NCBI GenBank assembly: GCA_946221915.1
Contig: CAMIKG010000006.1
Location: 1-64,000 of the forward strand
Direction of reading: 5' to 3'
Source of the DNA: an uncultured Erwinia sp.
GTDB lineage: Bacteria; Pseudomonadota; Gammaproteobacteria; Enterobacterales; Enterobacteriaceae
Length of the DNA: 64,000 nt
Positions within the stretch are counted from its first letter, which is position 1. Each line of letters opens with the position of its first letter. Below the pieces are notes generated by a model, which was given only the letters and a program-made list of their open reading frames with translations, was not told the origin of the DNA and searched no databases. This document shows, in pieces, positions 1 to 9,078 of the stretch. Both the position numbers and the translations under genes were made by a program.

Positions 1-238
1 CGCCTCGGCAGCCTCGATGGCGCGCTTGTAGTGGAAATGGATGTCGGCGACGATGGGGACGGTGGCGGCGCGGACGATCTGTTTCAGCGCGGCGGTGGAC
101 GCCTCGTCCGGGCAGGAGACGCGGATGATGTCGGCGCCCGCTTCCTCGCACCGGCGAATCTGGTCGATGGTCGCCTTGATATCGTCGGTCGGCGTGTTGG
201 TCATGGTCTGGACGGTCACCGGCGCATCGCCGCCGACG
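1..238 (-). other. Fragment of alphaproteobacterial ispG (gcpE) fused in frame to ygiM
   Basis: Read on the minus strand, this piece encodes an internal part of 4-hydroxy-3-methylbut-2-enyl diphosphate synthase (MEP isoprenoid pathway, Fe-S enzyme). Recognisable blocks are VGGDAPVTVQTMTNTPTDD, CEEAGADIIRVSCPDEAS, IVPIVADIHFHYK-like (actual VPIVADIHFHYKRAIEAAEA). The wording is that of alphaproteobacterial, probably Sphingomonadales, IspG rather than enterobacterial IspG. Codons end almost entirely in G or C, unlike the adjoining ygiM part. The frame continues from ygiM without a stop to base 1. The join lies near bases 225-240, where both genes could share a short GGCGTCGGCGG-like stretch. 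Most likely this is an assembly or library chimera at a contig end. A true recombination is possible but unlikely. The family identification is firm, the taxon is inferred. Confidence 0.8.
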
Positions 239-783
239 CCCGCCACACCGCCACCATACATAAACCACTGCATAATGATGGTGCGCTGTTTGTCATCCAG
301 TTGCACATTGGCGGCATTCACTTTTTTCTGCGCCACAATCAGCTCATTTTTCAGCTTCTGGTTTTCTTCCTGCAGAGCGCCAATCGCACTGTCGCTGCCC
401 GCAACTTTTTTCTGCATATCCGCAGTGCGCTGGTTCCAGCTGTTGTCGATGTTGTTCAGTTTGGCGGTCAGGTCGTTGACCTGTTTTTCCAGCTCCGGCA
501 CGCGGGTGCGCAGGCTGGGCTTGTCGCTGAGCTGCGCCAGGGGGATCCAGGTGGTGCGGCCATTGGCATCGCGGATCTGGCCATATTTGCTGTTCTCGTT
601 GCTCTGCAGCAGGGTGACTTCTTCACCCGCATTAACCGTGCCGATCAGACGGTAATCATTGCCCGGGCCACTGCGTACCCAGGTCGACAGTTCATCGGAA
701 ATATAGCGCTTCTCTTCAGCATGGGCGGAGAAAGCAACAGTGCAGGTGAGTAACAGCAGGCAAGGGAGTGATGATTTATTCAT
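239..783 (-). CDS. ygiM: YgiM-type SH3b-domain membrane protein, C-terminus replaced (partial)
   Basis: Start ATG at 783. The signal peptide covers about residues 1-22 (MNKSSLPCLLLLTCTVAFSA, cleavage near AHA-EE). A bacterial SH3 domain spans about 25-90 (RYISDELSTWVRSGPGNDYR, TTWIPLAQL), followed by a coiled coil (about 100-165) and the beginning of the C-terminal membrane anchor (QWFMYGGGVAG). In the TIGR04211/YgiM family the anchor continues as a hydrophobic helix and a basic tail. Here that part is missing and the frame runs into ispG sequence. The neighbour ygiF is divergent, as in E. coli. The role in the cell is not established; it is an inner-membrane protein with a periplasmic SH3 domain. 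The missing C-terminus is probably an artefact of the contig end. Confidence 0.85.
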
Positions 784-1005
784 TAGATGTCGTGTTTGTC
801 TCAATTCCGGGAACAGTAAATGGCACAGTCTGGAGAGACGCCGCAAAAATCTGAATGGGAACTTTCCTGTTCTCATTCTGCTGCAAATGCGCTCGCGAAA
901 AGAGAAGAAAGCCGAGACAGCAGCGCTTTTTCTGCATTACTCTTCACACTTAATCTTTCGCTAAATTTCCGCTGCCTGTGCCAGCGAGTATCTGAATAAG
1001 AAAAT

Positions 1006-2331
1006 ATGACCATCGAAATCGAATTAAAGTTCATTGTGAAGCCGGAAGCCGCGACAAAACTGACCACACTACTCGCGCAATGGCCGCATCAGCATACGCC
1101 TGCGGTGGCGCTGACCAATATCTATTTTGAGACTCCTGATAACCAGCTGCGCCGCTGGGATATGGGGTTGCGCATTCGTGGCTTTGGCGAACGTTACGAG
1201 ATGACCCTGAAAGCGGCTGGGCAAACCATTGGCGGGCTGCATCAGCGCCCGGAATATAATGTCGACCTGGCAACACCGGATCTGGATATTCAGCTGCTGC
1301 CAGCGGAAATCTGGCCTGCCGGATGCGATCTGCCTGCGCTGCAACAGGCGTTGCGACCTCTTTTCAGCACCCATTTCCAGCGTGAGAAGTGGCTGGTGAG
1401 CTATCAGAAAAGCGAAATTGAAGTGGCGTTTGACCAGGGGGCAGTAACCGCGGGTGAACTGAGCGAGCCGCTGTATGAGATCGAACTGGAGCTGAAAAGC
1501 GGTGAGCGTGATGATCTGCTGGCGTTTGCCGCTGAGCTGGCTAATACCGGCGGACTGCGTCTGGGCAGCCTGAGCAAGGCCGCACGTGGTTACGCGCTGG
1601 CACAGGGCAAACCGCAGCAGACATTGCGTCCGTTGCCGGTCATGCAGGTAAAAGCTAAAGCGACAGTGGAAGAGGGGATGCGCGCTGCGCTGCTGCTGGC
1701 GCTGGATCAGTGGCAATACCATGAAGAGCTGTGGCTGCGTGGTGATGCCGCGGCGCAGGGCGGTGTCAAAGAAGCGCTGGAGACGGTGCGCGAGGCCTTT
1801 TCCCTGTTTGGCGCGCTGGTGCCGCGTAAGGCGAACAGTGAGTTACGTCAGCATCTGACCGCGCTGGAAGATGCGCTGGCGGAAGCCGAAGTGGACGCAC
1901 AACAGCTCTGCTATAGCCCACTCTCTCTGACTACCCAGTTAGCACTTACTCACTGGCTGGTGACTGAGCAATGGCGGCAGTTTATCGATGCTAAAACGGA
2001 TACCCGGCTGAAAGGATCGTTTAAGCGTTTTGCCGATATTATGCTCGGCCGGATTGGCGCCGACCTGCGCGAGACGTTTTTCCGCGTCCGCCAGAGCAGC
2101 GAGTACCAGGATAAAGCGACGCGCCTGTCGCGCCAGCTGATCGCAGTACGTCTGTTAGCCGGCGCTTACGAGGCACAGGCGGTGAATTCATGGCTGGAAA
2201 ACTGGCAGCAGCTCCAGCAGGCCATTCGCGATCAGCAGCAGAGCTGGCTGGATACCTGGAGTCGTAAGGCGTTGAACCATCCTGTGTTCTGGTTAAATAA
2301 TGGCGCCAAAACGCGCGCGGAAAATGAATAA
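1006..2331 (+). CDS. ygiF: Inorganic triphosphatase YgiF (CYTH-CHAD)
   Basis: 441 residues, close to the E. coli protein (433). The N-terminal CYTH domain (about 2-200) carries the ExExK signature EIELK at residues 4-8, which coordinates the divalent metal and triphosphate in the tunnel fold. The C-terminal CHAD helical domain (about 220-435) is rich in conserved His/Arg expected to bind polyphosphate. The E. coli enzyme hydrolyses inorganic tripolyphosphate to phosphate and pyrophosphate. It lies 43 bp ahead of glnE on the same strand, as in E. coli, so the two are probably co-transcribed. It is divergent from ygiM with a 222-bp shared promoter region. The start gives MTIEIELKF with the catalytic motif directly at the N-terminus, as in the family. 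Confidence 0.95.
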   Translation: MTIEIELKFIVKPEAATKLTTLLAQWPHQHTPAVALTNIYFETPDNQLRRWDMGLRIRGFGERYEMTLKAAGQTIGGLHQRPEYNVDLATPDLDIQLLPAEIWPAGCDLPALQQALRPLFSTHFQREKWLVSYQKSEIEVAFDQGAVTAGELSEPLYEIELELKSGERDDLLAFAAELANTGGLRLGSLSKAARGYALAQGKPQQTLRPLPVMQVKAKATVEEGMRAALLLALDQWQYHEELWLRGDAAAQGGVKEALETVREAFSLFGALVPRKANSELRQHLTALEDALAEAEVDAQQLCYSPLSLTTQLALTHWLVTEQWRQFIDAKTDTRLKGSFKRFADIMLGRIGADLRETFFRVRQSSEYQDKATRLSRQLIAVRLLAGAYEAQAVNSWLENWQQLQQAIRDQQQSWLDTWSRKALNHPVFWLNNGAKTRAENE

Positions 2332-2374
2332 GCACGGTTAGCCCCAGCAAACCTGCCTCGTTCAGGGAGAATGT

Positions 2375-5221
2375 ATGTTGCCTTCGTTGTTAGCACCGCT
2401 GCCGGCAGTATTGCTGGCGCAAGCAGAAAAAGCCGCCGAGCGCCTGACGTTGCCGCTGAATGCGCTGACGCCGCCTCAGCAAGCGGTACTGGCGTTCAGT
2501 GAATTTGTGACGGACAACCTTGCCCAGCATCCGGAGTGGTGGGCGGGCTTGCAGCAATCAGCGCCGGTAGCGGATGAATGGCAATACTACAGCGCATGGC
2601 TGGAGAAACAACTGGCGGCGGTCAGTGACGAAAACAGCCTGATGCGCGAACTGCGCCTGTTTCGCCGCCATATGCTGGTGCGTATTGCCTGGATGCAGAC
2701 GCTGGCGACAGCCACCACAGAGCAATCGCTGCAACAACTGAGCGTGCTGGCGGAAACGCTGATTGTGGCGGCGCGCGACTGGCTGTATCAGGCCTGCTGC
2801 CGCGATTTCGGCACGCCCTGCAATGCGGAAGGTGAAGCACAACCGCTGCTGATTCTCGGCATGGGGAAACTGGGCGGCGGAGAGCTGAATTTCTCCTCGG
2901 ATATCGACCTGATCTTCTGCTGGCCGGAAAATGGCATGACGCGCGGTGGCCGCCGCGAGCTGGATAATGCGCAATTCTTTACCCGGCTGGGGCAGCGGCT
3001 GATTAAAGTGCTCGATCAGCCGACGGTAGACGGCTTCGTTTATCGTGTGGATATGCGCCTGCGTCCGTTCGGCGACAGCGGGCCGCTGGTGCTGAGTTTT
3101 GCCGCGCTGGAGGATTATTACCAGGAGCAGGGGCGCGACTGGGAGCGCTATGCGATGGTGAAAGCGCGGCTGATGGGCGCGGGAGAAGACCGCTGGAGTC
3201 AGGAGCTGCACCAGATGCTGCGTCCGTTTGTCTTCCGTCGTTATATCGATTTCAGTGTGATTCAGTCGCTGCGCAACATGAAAAGCATGATTGCGCGTGA
3301 AGTGCGCCGCCGTGGCCTGACCGACAATATTAAACTGGGCGCGGGCGGTATTCGTGAAACCGAGTTTATCGTGCAGGTGTTCCAGCTGATTCGTGGCGGA
3401 CGTGAGCGCTCGCTACAGCTGCGCTCCCTGTTGCCAACGCTGCAGTCGATAGCTGAGTTACATCTGCTCACGCCAGAACAGATTAGTGAGTTGCATGATG
3501 GTTATCTGTTCTTACGCCGTCTGGAGAATCTGCTGCAAAGCATTGCGGATGAACAGACCCAGACGTTACCTGCAGATGAGCTGAATCGCGCGCGGCTGGC
3601 GTGGGCGATGGGCTTTGCTGACTGGCAGGCGCTGCATCAGCAACTGGAGCTGCACATGGCAGCGATCCGGGCGATTTTTAATGAGTTAATTGGTGATGAT
3701 TCGCCGGATGAAAACGAACAGCAGGATGCCAGTGGTTATGGCGTGCTTTGGCAGGATGCGCTTGAGGAGGCTGAATTAGCGCCGCTGGTGCCGCATCTCG
3801 ACGATTTGTCCCGCCACACGCTGCTGCGCGAGATTACCGATTTTCGTCATGATGTGGATAAACGCACCATTGGGCCGCGTGGCCGTCAGGCGCTGGATCA
3901 GCTGATGCCGCGTTTGCTGAGTGAGGTTTGCCCGCGCGATGACGCCGCGATCACCCTCACACGTTTAACGCCATTATTGCTGGGCGTGGTCACGCGCAGC
4001 ACGTATCTGGAGCTGCTGACAGAATTCCACGGCGCCTTACGCCATCTGATCCGTCTCTGTGCCGCCTCGCCGATGCTGGCCAGCCAGCTGGCACGCTATC
4101 CGCTGCTGCTGGATGAACTGCTCGATCCGGCTACGCTCTATCAGCCAACTGCCACTGATGCCTATCGCGATGAGCTGCGCCAGTATCTGCTGCGTGTGCC
4201 GGAAGACGATGAGGAGCAACAACTGGAGGCGCTGCGCCAGTTCAAGCAGGCGCAGCATCTGCGTATTGCGGCGGCGGATATCGCGGAAACGCTGCCAGTG
4301 ATGAAAGTCAGCGATCATCTGACCTGGCTGGCGGAAGCCATTATTGAATCCGTGGTGCAGCAGGCGTGGCATATGATGGTACAGCGCTATGGTCAGCCAT
4401 CACATCTTACCCATGATGGCGAGCGCGGTTTTGCGGTAGTGGGCTACGGCAAACTGGGCGGCTGGGAGCTGGGCTACAGCTCGGATCTCGATCTGGTCTT
4501 TCTGCATGACTGCCCGGCGGATGCGGTAACCGATGGCGAACGCAGCATTGACGGTCGTCAGTTCTACCTGCGACTGGCGCAACGCATTATGCATCTGTTC
4601 AGCACCCGTACCTCATCTGGCATTCTGTACGAAGTGGATGCGCGCCTGCGCCCGTCTGGCGCGGCAGGCATGCTGGTCAGTACCTTTGATGCCTTTGATG
4701 ACTACCAGCGTAACGAAGCCTGGACCTGGGAACATCAGGCACTGGTGCGGGCGCGGATTGTCTACGGGGAGCCGGAACTCAGTCGTCGCTTTGAAGAGAT
4801 TCGCCGTGGCATTCTCTGTCTGCCGCGTGAGCCGCAGCAACTGCAGACCGAAGTGCGTGAGATGCGTGAGAAGATGCGTGCGCATCTCGGCAATAAACAC
4901 AAAGGGCGCTGGGATATCAAAGCGGATGCCGGCGGCATTACCGACATTGAATTTATTACGCAATATCTGGTGCTGCGCTATGCCGCACAGGAGCCGAAGC
5001 TGACGCGCTGGTCGGATAATGTGCGCATTCTTGAACTGCTGGCGAACCATGACAGGATGGATGAAGCCGAAGCTCAGGCACTGACCACGGCCTATGTCTC
5101 GTTACGCGATGAACTGCACCATCTGGCCCTGCAGGCATTACCGGGACACGTCGAGGATGACGCCTTTAGCGCAGCGCGTGCGCAGGTGACCGCCAGCTGG
5201 CAGCGCTGGTTAGAGTCTTAA
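2375..5221 (+). CDS. glnE: Bifunctional glutamine synthetase adenylyltransferase/adenylyl-removing enzyme
   Basis: 948 residues (E. coli 946). It adds AMP to, or removes it phosphorolytically from, the conserved Tyr of glutamine synthetase under control of PII (GlnB) and glutamine, and so sets nitrogen assimilation. Two nucleotidyltransferase modules are visible, each with the GxGKLGG...SSDxDL motif. The first has Asp176 and Asp178 (adenylyl-removing half). The second has Asp704 and Asp706 (adenylyltransferase half). Linker and C-terminal helices are complete. It lies between ygiF and hldE, the classical enterobacterial order. The start is preceded by CAGGGAGAATGT, giving a good GGGAG ribosome site. 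Confidence 0.97.
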   Translation: MLPSLLAPLPAVLLAQAEKAAERLTLPLNALTPPQQAVLAFSEFVTDNLAQHPEWWAGLQQSAPVADEWQYYSAWLEKQLAAVSDENSLMRELRLFRRHMLVRIAWMQTLATATTEQSLQQLSVLAETLIVAARDWLYQACCRDFGTPCNAEGEAQPLLILGMGKLGGGELNFSSDIDLIFCWPENGMTRGGRRELDNAQFFTRLGQRLIKVLDQPTVDGFVYRVDMRLRPFGDSGPLVLSFAALEDYYQEQGRDWERYAMVKARLMGAGEDRWSQELHQMLRPFVFRRYIDFSVIQSLRNMKSMIAREVRRRGLTDNIKLGAGGIRETEFIVQVFQLIRGGRERSLQLRSLLPTLQSIAELHLLTPEQISELHDGYLFLRRLENLLQSIADEQTQTLPADELNRARLAWAMGFADWQALHQQLELHMAAIRAIFNELIGDDSPDENEQQDASGYGVLWQDALEEAELAPLVPHLDDLSRHTLLREITDFRHDVDKRTIGPRGRQALDQLMPRLLSEVCPRDDAAITLTRLTPLLLGVVTRSTYLELLTEFHGALRHLIRLCAASPMLASQLARYPLLLDELLDPATLYQPTATDAYRDELRQYLLRVPEDDEEQQLEALRQFKQAQHLRIAAADIAETLPVMKVSDHLTWLAEAIIESVVQQAWHMMVQRYGQPSHLTHDGERGFAVVGYGKLGGWELGYSSDLDLVFLHDCPADAVTDGERSIDGRQFYLRLAQRIMHLFSTRTSSGILYEVDARLRPSGAAGMLVSTFDAFDDYQRNEAWTWEHQALVRARIVYGEPELSRRFEEIRRGILCLPREPQQLQTEVREMREKMRAHLGNKHKGRWDIKADAGGITDIEFITQYLVLRYAAQEPKLTRWSDNVRILELLANHDRMDEAEAQALTTAYVSLRDELHHLALQALPGHVEDDAFSAARAQVTASWQRWLES

Positions 5222-5286
5222 GTGTTATCTCGCGGGCTGTGATATCATCCCGCGCAATATTTTTTCCGCAGTCTGGAGTGTCAGGA

Positions 5287-6717
5287 ATGAAAGTATCACT
5301 GCCCGATTTTGACCGTGCAGCAGTGCTGGTGGTTGGCGATGTGATGTTGGATCGCTACTGGTATGGCCCAACCAGCCGCATCTCACCGGAAGCGCCGGTA
5401 CCGGTCGTCAAAGTTGACAATGTGGAAGAACGCCCGGGCGGCGCGGCGAACGTGGCAATGAACATTGCCTCGCTGGGTGCTGAATCGCGTCTGGTGGGCT
5501 TGACGGGTCTCGATGACGCCGCGCGTGCATTAAGCGCCACGCTGAACAATGTTAACGTGCAGTGTGACTTTGTCGCGGTGCCGACCCATCCGACGATTAC
5601 CAAATTGCGTATTCTGTCGCGTAATCAGCAGCTGATTCGCCTCGATTTTGAAGAGGGATTCGAGGGCGTGGATGCGCAGCCGCTGCACGATCGCATTTCT
5701 GCCGCATTACCGAAAATTGGTGCGCTGGTACTGTCTGACTATGCCAAGGGCGCACTGGCCAGCGTCGAGACCATGATTCAGCTGGCGCGCGCTGCGGGTG
5801 TGCCGGTGCTGGTTGATCCGAAAGGTACGGATTTTGCGCGCTATCGCGGCGCCACCCTGCTGACGCCAAACCTCTCGGAATTCGAGGCGGTAGTGGGCAA
5901 ATGCAAAGATGAAGCGCAGATTGTTGAGCGCGGCATGAAAGTGATTGCCGATTTCGACCTGTCCGCACTGCTGGTCACCCGTTCAGAAAATGGCATGACG
6001 CTGCTGCAGCCAGGTAAAGCACCGCTGCACCTGCCGACTCAGGCGCAGGAAGTGTTTGATGTTACCGGTGCCGGCGATACGGTGATTGGCGTTCTGGCCG
6101 CGACGCTGGCCGCGGGTGATTCGCTGGAAGAAGCCTGCTTTATGGCTAACGCCGCAGCGGGTGTGGTGGTGGGTAAACTCGGCACCTCGACTGTCAGCAC
6201 CGTGGAACTGGAAAATGCCATTCGCGCCCGTCCGGAAACCGGTTTTGGCGTGATGAACGAAGCCCAGCTGAAAGAAGCGGTAGCGCTGGCGCGTAAGCGC
6301 GGTGAAAAAGTGGTGATGACCAACGGATGTTTCGACATCCTGCATGCGGGCCACGTCTCTTACCTGGCGAATGCGCGCAAGCTGGGTGACCGTCTGATTG
6401 TGGCGGTAAACAGCGATGCCTCCACTAAGCGCCTGAAAGGTGAAAGCCGTCCGGTTAATCCACTGATTAACCGAATGATCGTGCTGGGCGCGCTGGAAGC
6501 GGTGGACTGGGTGGTGCCGTTTGAAGAGGATACACCACAGCGTTTAATCGCTGAAGTGCTGCCGGACCTGCTGGTAAAAGGCGGCGATTATAAGCCGGAA
6601 GATATCGCAGGCAGCAAGGAAGTGTGGGCTAACGGTGGTGACGTGCGGGTTCTGAACTTTGAAGATGGTATTTCTACTACCAACATCATCAAGAGCATTC
6701 GCGGCGACAAGGCCTGA
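5287..6717 (+). CDS. hldE: Bifunctional heptose 7-phosphate kinase / heptose 1-phosphate adenylyltransferase
   Basis: 476 residues (E. coli 477). It makes two steps of ADP-glycero-manno-heptose synthesis for the LPS inner core. The N-terminal ribokinase-like domain (about 1-318) has the substrate Gly-Gly region RPGGAANVAMN and the anion-hole/catalytic GAGD at 261-264. The C-terminal nucleotidyltransferase domain (about 344-476) has TNGCFD (345-350) and HAGH (353-356). The frame is open 48 bases further upstream, but ATG 5287 has the GTCAGGA ribosome site and gives the family N-terminus MKVSLPDFDRA. It follows glnE by 65 bp on the same strand and is followed by a perfect hairpin. Confidence 0.97.
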   Translation: MKVSLPDFDRAAVLVVGDVMLDRYWYGPTSRISPEAPVPVVKVDNVEERPGGAANVAMNIASLGAESRLVGLTGLDDAARALSATLNNVNVQCDFVAVPTHPTITKLRILSRNQQLIRLDFEEGFEGVDAQPLHDRISAALPKIGALVLSDYAKGALASVETMIQLARAAGVPVLVDPKGTDFARYRGATLLTPNLSEFEAVVGKCKDEAQIVERGMKVIADFDLSALLVTRSENGMTLLQPGKAPLHLPTQAQEVFDVTGAGDTVIGVLAATLAAGDSLEEACFMANAAAGVVVGKLGTSTVSTVELENAIRARPETGFGVMNEAQLKEAVALARKRGEKVVMTNGCFDILHAGHVSYLANARKLGDRLIVAVNSDASTKRLKGESRPVNPLINRMIVLGALEAVDWVVPFEEDTPQRLIAEVLPDLLVKGGDYKPEDIAGSKEVWANGGDVRVLNFEDGISTTNIIKSIRGDKA

Positions 6718-6724
6718 AGCTGAC

Positions 6725-6746
6725 AGGGACGGGGTGACCCGTCCCT
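6725..6746. terminator. Perfect hairpin between convergent hldE and ubiK
   Basis: A 9-bp perfect GC-rich stem (AGGGACGGG / CCCGTCCCT) with a GTGA loop lies between the ends of hldE (plus) and ubiK (minus). It has no T-run on either side, so it is a likely but not canonical bidirectional terminator or 3'-end stabiliser. Confidence 0.55.
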
Positions 6747-6756
6747 GCGTAATGCC

Positions 6757-7044
6757 TTACTGCGGATCTTCTGTCTGCAGCACATCTTTTGGCGCGGTTT
6801 CTGGCGCACGGCTTTCCAGTGCTGCCAGACGTTGCTCCAGCGCCGCCAGTTTCTCACGGGTACGCAGCAGTACCTGAGTCTGGACATCAAATTCTTCACG
6901 GTTGACCAGATCCATACGCGTCAGCTGTGCCTGCAGTGTCTGACGGATTTTCTTTTCAACATCATCGCCCAGTTCGCGAATGCCTTTTGGCAGCGATTCA
7001 TGAATCTGGCGCGCAAGTTGTTCAATTTTTTTCGTGTCGATCAT
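6757..7044 (-). CDS. ubiK: Ubiquinone biosynthesis accessory factor UbiK
   Basis: 95 residues, formerly yqiC, BMFP domain. Family knowledge: a small membrane-associated trimeric coiled-coil protein that works with UbiJ in aerobic coenzyme Q synthesis. The sequence shows an amphipathic N-terminal helix (MIDTKKIEQLARQIHESLP), a central segment with NREEFDVQTQVLLRTREK, and a C-terminal leucine-rich coiled coil (LAALEQRLAALE, about 66-77). A GGTTT-type leader and ATG at 7044 give the standard start. It is convergent with hldE and divergent from the riboswitch-ribB unit, as in E. coli. Confidence 0.95.
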   Translation of the reverse strand: MIDTKKIEQLARQIHESLPKGIRELGDDVEKKIRQTLQAQLTRMDLVNREEFDVQTQVLLRTREKLAALEQRLAALESRAPETAPKDVLQTEDPQ

Positions 7045-7165
7045 GGTGGTTTCCCGGTTTATAACGAGTATGGGTTAAGTGTAAACCCAGAAAGCAAAAG
7101 GTTAAACCTGAAATCCCGAAAACCCCATTGCATGACGCTGCATAATCATTTGCCGTTTTTGTTCG

Positions 7166-7194
7166 TTGCTCTGTTTTTTTATTGGCGCTATAGT
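7166..7194 (+). promoter_or_regulatory. Likely ribB promoter upstream of the FMN riboswitch
   Basis: A TATAGT -10 box lies at 7189-7194 and TTGCTC sits 17 bp upstream at 7166-7171. Transcription would start near 7201, directly before the riboswitch core. Assigned by eye from consensus and position. Confidence 0.5.
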
Positions 7195-7203
7195 GAATAT
7201 GCT

Positions 7204-7352
7204 TATTCTCAGGGCGGGGCGAAATTCCCCACCGGCGGTAAATCAGCTTCGGCTGAAAGCCCGCGAGCGCTTCCGGCCATCTGGCCTGAAGGTCAGCAGA
7301 TCCGGTGTAATTCCGGGGCCGACGGTTAGAGTCCGGATGGGAGAGAGTAACG
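7204..7352 (+). ncRNA. FMN riboswitch (RFN element) of ribB
   Basis: The conserved RFN blocks are present in order: TTCTCAGGGCGGGG, CCCCACCGGCGGTAAAT, AGCCCGCGAGCG, GGTCAGCAGATCCGGT, GGGGCCGACGGTTAGAGTC and GGATGGGAGAGAGTA. This is the six-helix aptamer that binds flavin mononucleotide. It sits about 110 bases before the ribB start. In E. coli the same element shuts off ribB expression when FMN is plentiful. The segment after the aptamer (7353-7461), with TCGCCCTGATTCTGG near 7415-7430, is the expression platform before the ribB ribosome site. Confidence 0.95.
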
Positions 7353-7461
7353 GTATCAGTCGGGCTTCCGCTCGTCTCGCGTTATCCTTTTGTCACTCTG
7401 TGACACTCCTCAAGATCGCCCTGATTCTGGTAACCCATAAATTTATTAAGGTTTTATTACC

Positions 7462-8100
7462 ATGAATCAGACGCTACTTTCTGAATTTGGCACGCCGGAA
7501 CAGCGTGTAGAACGTGCAATCGAAGCACTGCGTGAAGGACGCGGTATTATGGTGCTGGACGATGAAAATCGAGAAAACGAAGGTGACATGATCTTCGCAG
7601 CAGAAACCATGACCGTAGAACAAATGGCGCTGACTATTCGTCACGGCAGCGGGATTGTCTGCCTGTGTCTGACGGAAGAGCGTCGCCAGCAGCTGGATCT
7701 GCCGATGATGGTGGAAAACAACACCAGCTCTTACGGCACTGGCTTTACCGTGACCATCGAAGCGGCAAAAGGCGTAACCACCGGCGTATCCGCCCAGGAC
7801 CGTATCACCACCATCCGTACTGCGATTGCCGATGATGCGAAACCTTCCGATCTGAACCGTCCAGGCCATGTATTCCCACTGCGTGCGCACCCAGGTGGTG
7901 TACTGTCGCGTGGCGGCCATACTGAAGCGGGTATCGATTTAGTCACTCTGGCGGGCCTGAAACCTGTCAGCGTACTGTGCGAGCTGACCAACGATGATGG
8001 TTCTATGGCCCACGCGCCGGAAGCAATTGTGTTTGCAAAACAACACAATATGCCGGTGGTAACCATCGAAGATTTGATTGCCTATCGTCGCAGCCGTTAA
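7462..8100 (+). CDS. ribB: 3,4-dihydroxy-2-butanone-4-phosphate synthase
   Basis: 212 residues (E. coli 217). It converts ribulose 5-phosphate to 3,4-dihydroxy-2-butanone 4-phosphate plus formate, the four-carbon branch of riboflavin synthesis. The acidic catalytic/metal loop DDENRENEGD is at residues 33-42. The substrate-binding HPGGVLSRGGHTEA block is intact. It is a stand-alone RibB without a GTP cyclohydrolase II domain, as is usual in Enterobacterales. Expression is governed by the FMN riboswitch in the leader, and the gene ends in a strong terminator. Confidence 0.97.
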   Translation: MNQTLLSEFGTPEQRVERAIEALREGRGIMVLDDENRENEGDMIFAAETMTVEQMALTIRHGSGIVCLCLTEERRQQLDLPMMVENNTSSYGTGFTVTIEAAKGVTTGVSAQDRITTIRTAIADDAKPSDLNRPGHVFPLRAHPGGVLSRGGHTEAGIDLVTLAGLKPVSVLCELTNDDGSMAHAPEAIVFAKQHNMPVVTIEDLIAYRRSR

Positions 8101-8126
8101 TCGCGACGCTAACGCAAAATTGACTG

Positions 8127-8154
8127 AGGCCGGTGCAATCGCACCGGCCTTTTT
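8127..8154 (+). terminator. Rho-independent terminator of ribB
   Basis: A perfect 10-bp stem AGGCCGGTGC / GCACCGGCCT with an AATC loop, followed by TTTTT (8150-8154). It lies 26 bp after the ribB stop and next to the 3' end of convergent zupT. Confidence 0.9.
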
Positions 8155-8162
8155 GTTGCCGG

Positions 8163-8930
8163 TTAACCCGCGCCGGTGCTTTGCAACAGGGCCAGGCTGA
8201 ACCCCATCACCGTCATACCACAGAGCACGCCATAGCTGGGGTTATTATGGGGATCGATCTCTTTCGCCAGCGGCATCAGTTCGTCTACAGACAGCGCCAC
8301 CATGATACCGGCCACCGCTGCCATAATCGCAGCCATCACCACCGGTGATACCATTGGCCCAAACAGCAGGAAGGCCAGCAGGCCACCGAGTATCTCTGCC
8401 ATACCGGAAGCACAGGCCCAGAAGATAGCTTTGGATTTGGACCCGGTCGCGGCATACATCGGTCCGGCAACGGCCAGCCCTTCAGGGATGTTATGCAGCG
8501 CTACCGCCAGCGCGATACCCAGACCCAGTTCAAAGTCACTGCTGGCCGTGACAAAGGTGGCGATCCCTTCCGGAAAATTATGCAGGCTGATACCGAGTGT
8601 TAGCAGGATCGCCGTACGACGCAGGTTGGGCGGCGGATTTTTGAGACTCATCAGATCCTGCGGATGCTGGTGTGGCACAAGGCGATCCAGTGCAAAATAG
8701 CCCAGCAGACCAAGCATAAACATGCCATAGCCCAGCATCGGCTGCATGCCTGGGGTATGTAACGCCGCAGGCAGCATTTCCATCAGTGAAATCAACAGCA
8801 TAATGCCAGCGGCAAAACCAAGGGAAAACGCCAGCAAACGGTTGGAAGGTTTCTGGCCGATCACGCCGAGCAGTGCGCCGATAAAGGTGGCGCCGCCTGC
8901 GAGAATGGTCAAAAGTAAAGGAACTGACAT
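8163..8930 (-). CDS. zupT: ZIP-family zinc/metal importer ZupT
   Basis: 255 residues. An inner-membrane permease that brings in Zn2+ and, with broad specificity, other divalent metals. About eight membrane segments are visible. The two signature metal-site helices carry HNFPEG and HNIPEG, and a shorter His-rich loop (PHQHPQD) lies between helices 3 and 4. The frame opens 12 bases earlier, but ATG 8930 has GGAG six bases upstream and yields the family start MSVPLLLTILAGGATF. It is convergent with ribB and divergent from ygiD. Confidence 0.95.
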   Translation of the reverse strand: MSVPLLLTILAGGATFIGALLGVIGQKPSNRLLAFSLGFAAGIMLLISLMEMLPAALHTPGMQPMLGYGMFMLGLLGYFALDRLVPHQHPQDLMSLKNPPPNLRRTAILLTLGISLHNFPEGIATFVTASSDFELGLGIALAVALHNIPEGLAVAGPMYAATGSKSKAIFWACASGMAEILGGLLAFLLFGPMVSPVVMAAIMAAVAGIMVALSVDELMPLAKEIDPHNNPSYGVLCGMTVMGFSLALLQSTGAG

Positions 8931-9078
8931 TTCACTCTCCATATTGATTCGTTTTGTTCTGCGCCATTATCCGTTCAAATTTCCTGATGATCTTCATCAC
9001 GGTTATCCGGGTTCATCTGCCCGGTAAAGAGCGTAAGGTAACCATTATCAACCATACCACTCTTTCCGGGGATGTATC

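Noticed and set aside
31..753. Two overlapping plus-strand frames of 204 and 240 codons at the window start
   Set aside because: They lie opposite the ygiM-ispG fusion frame, whose translation matches known families on both parts.
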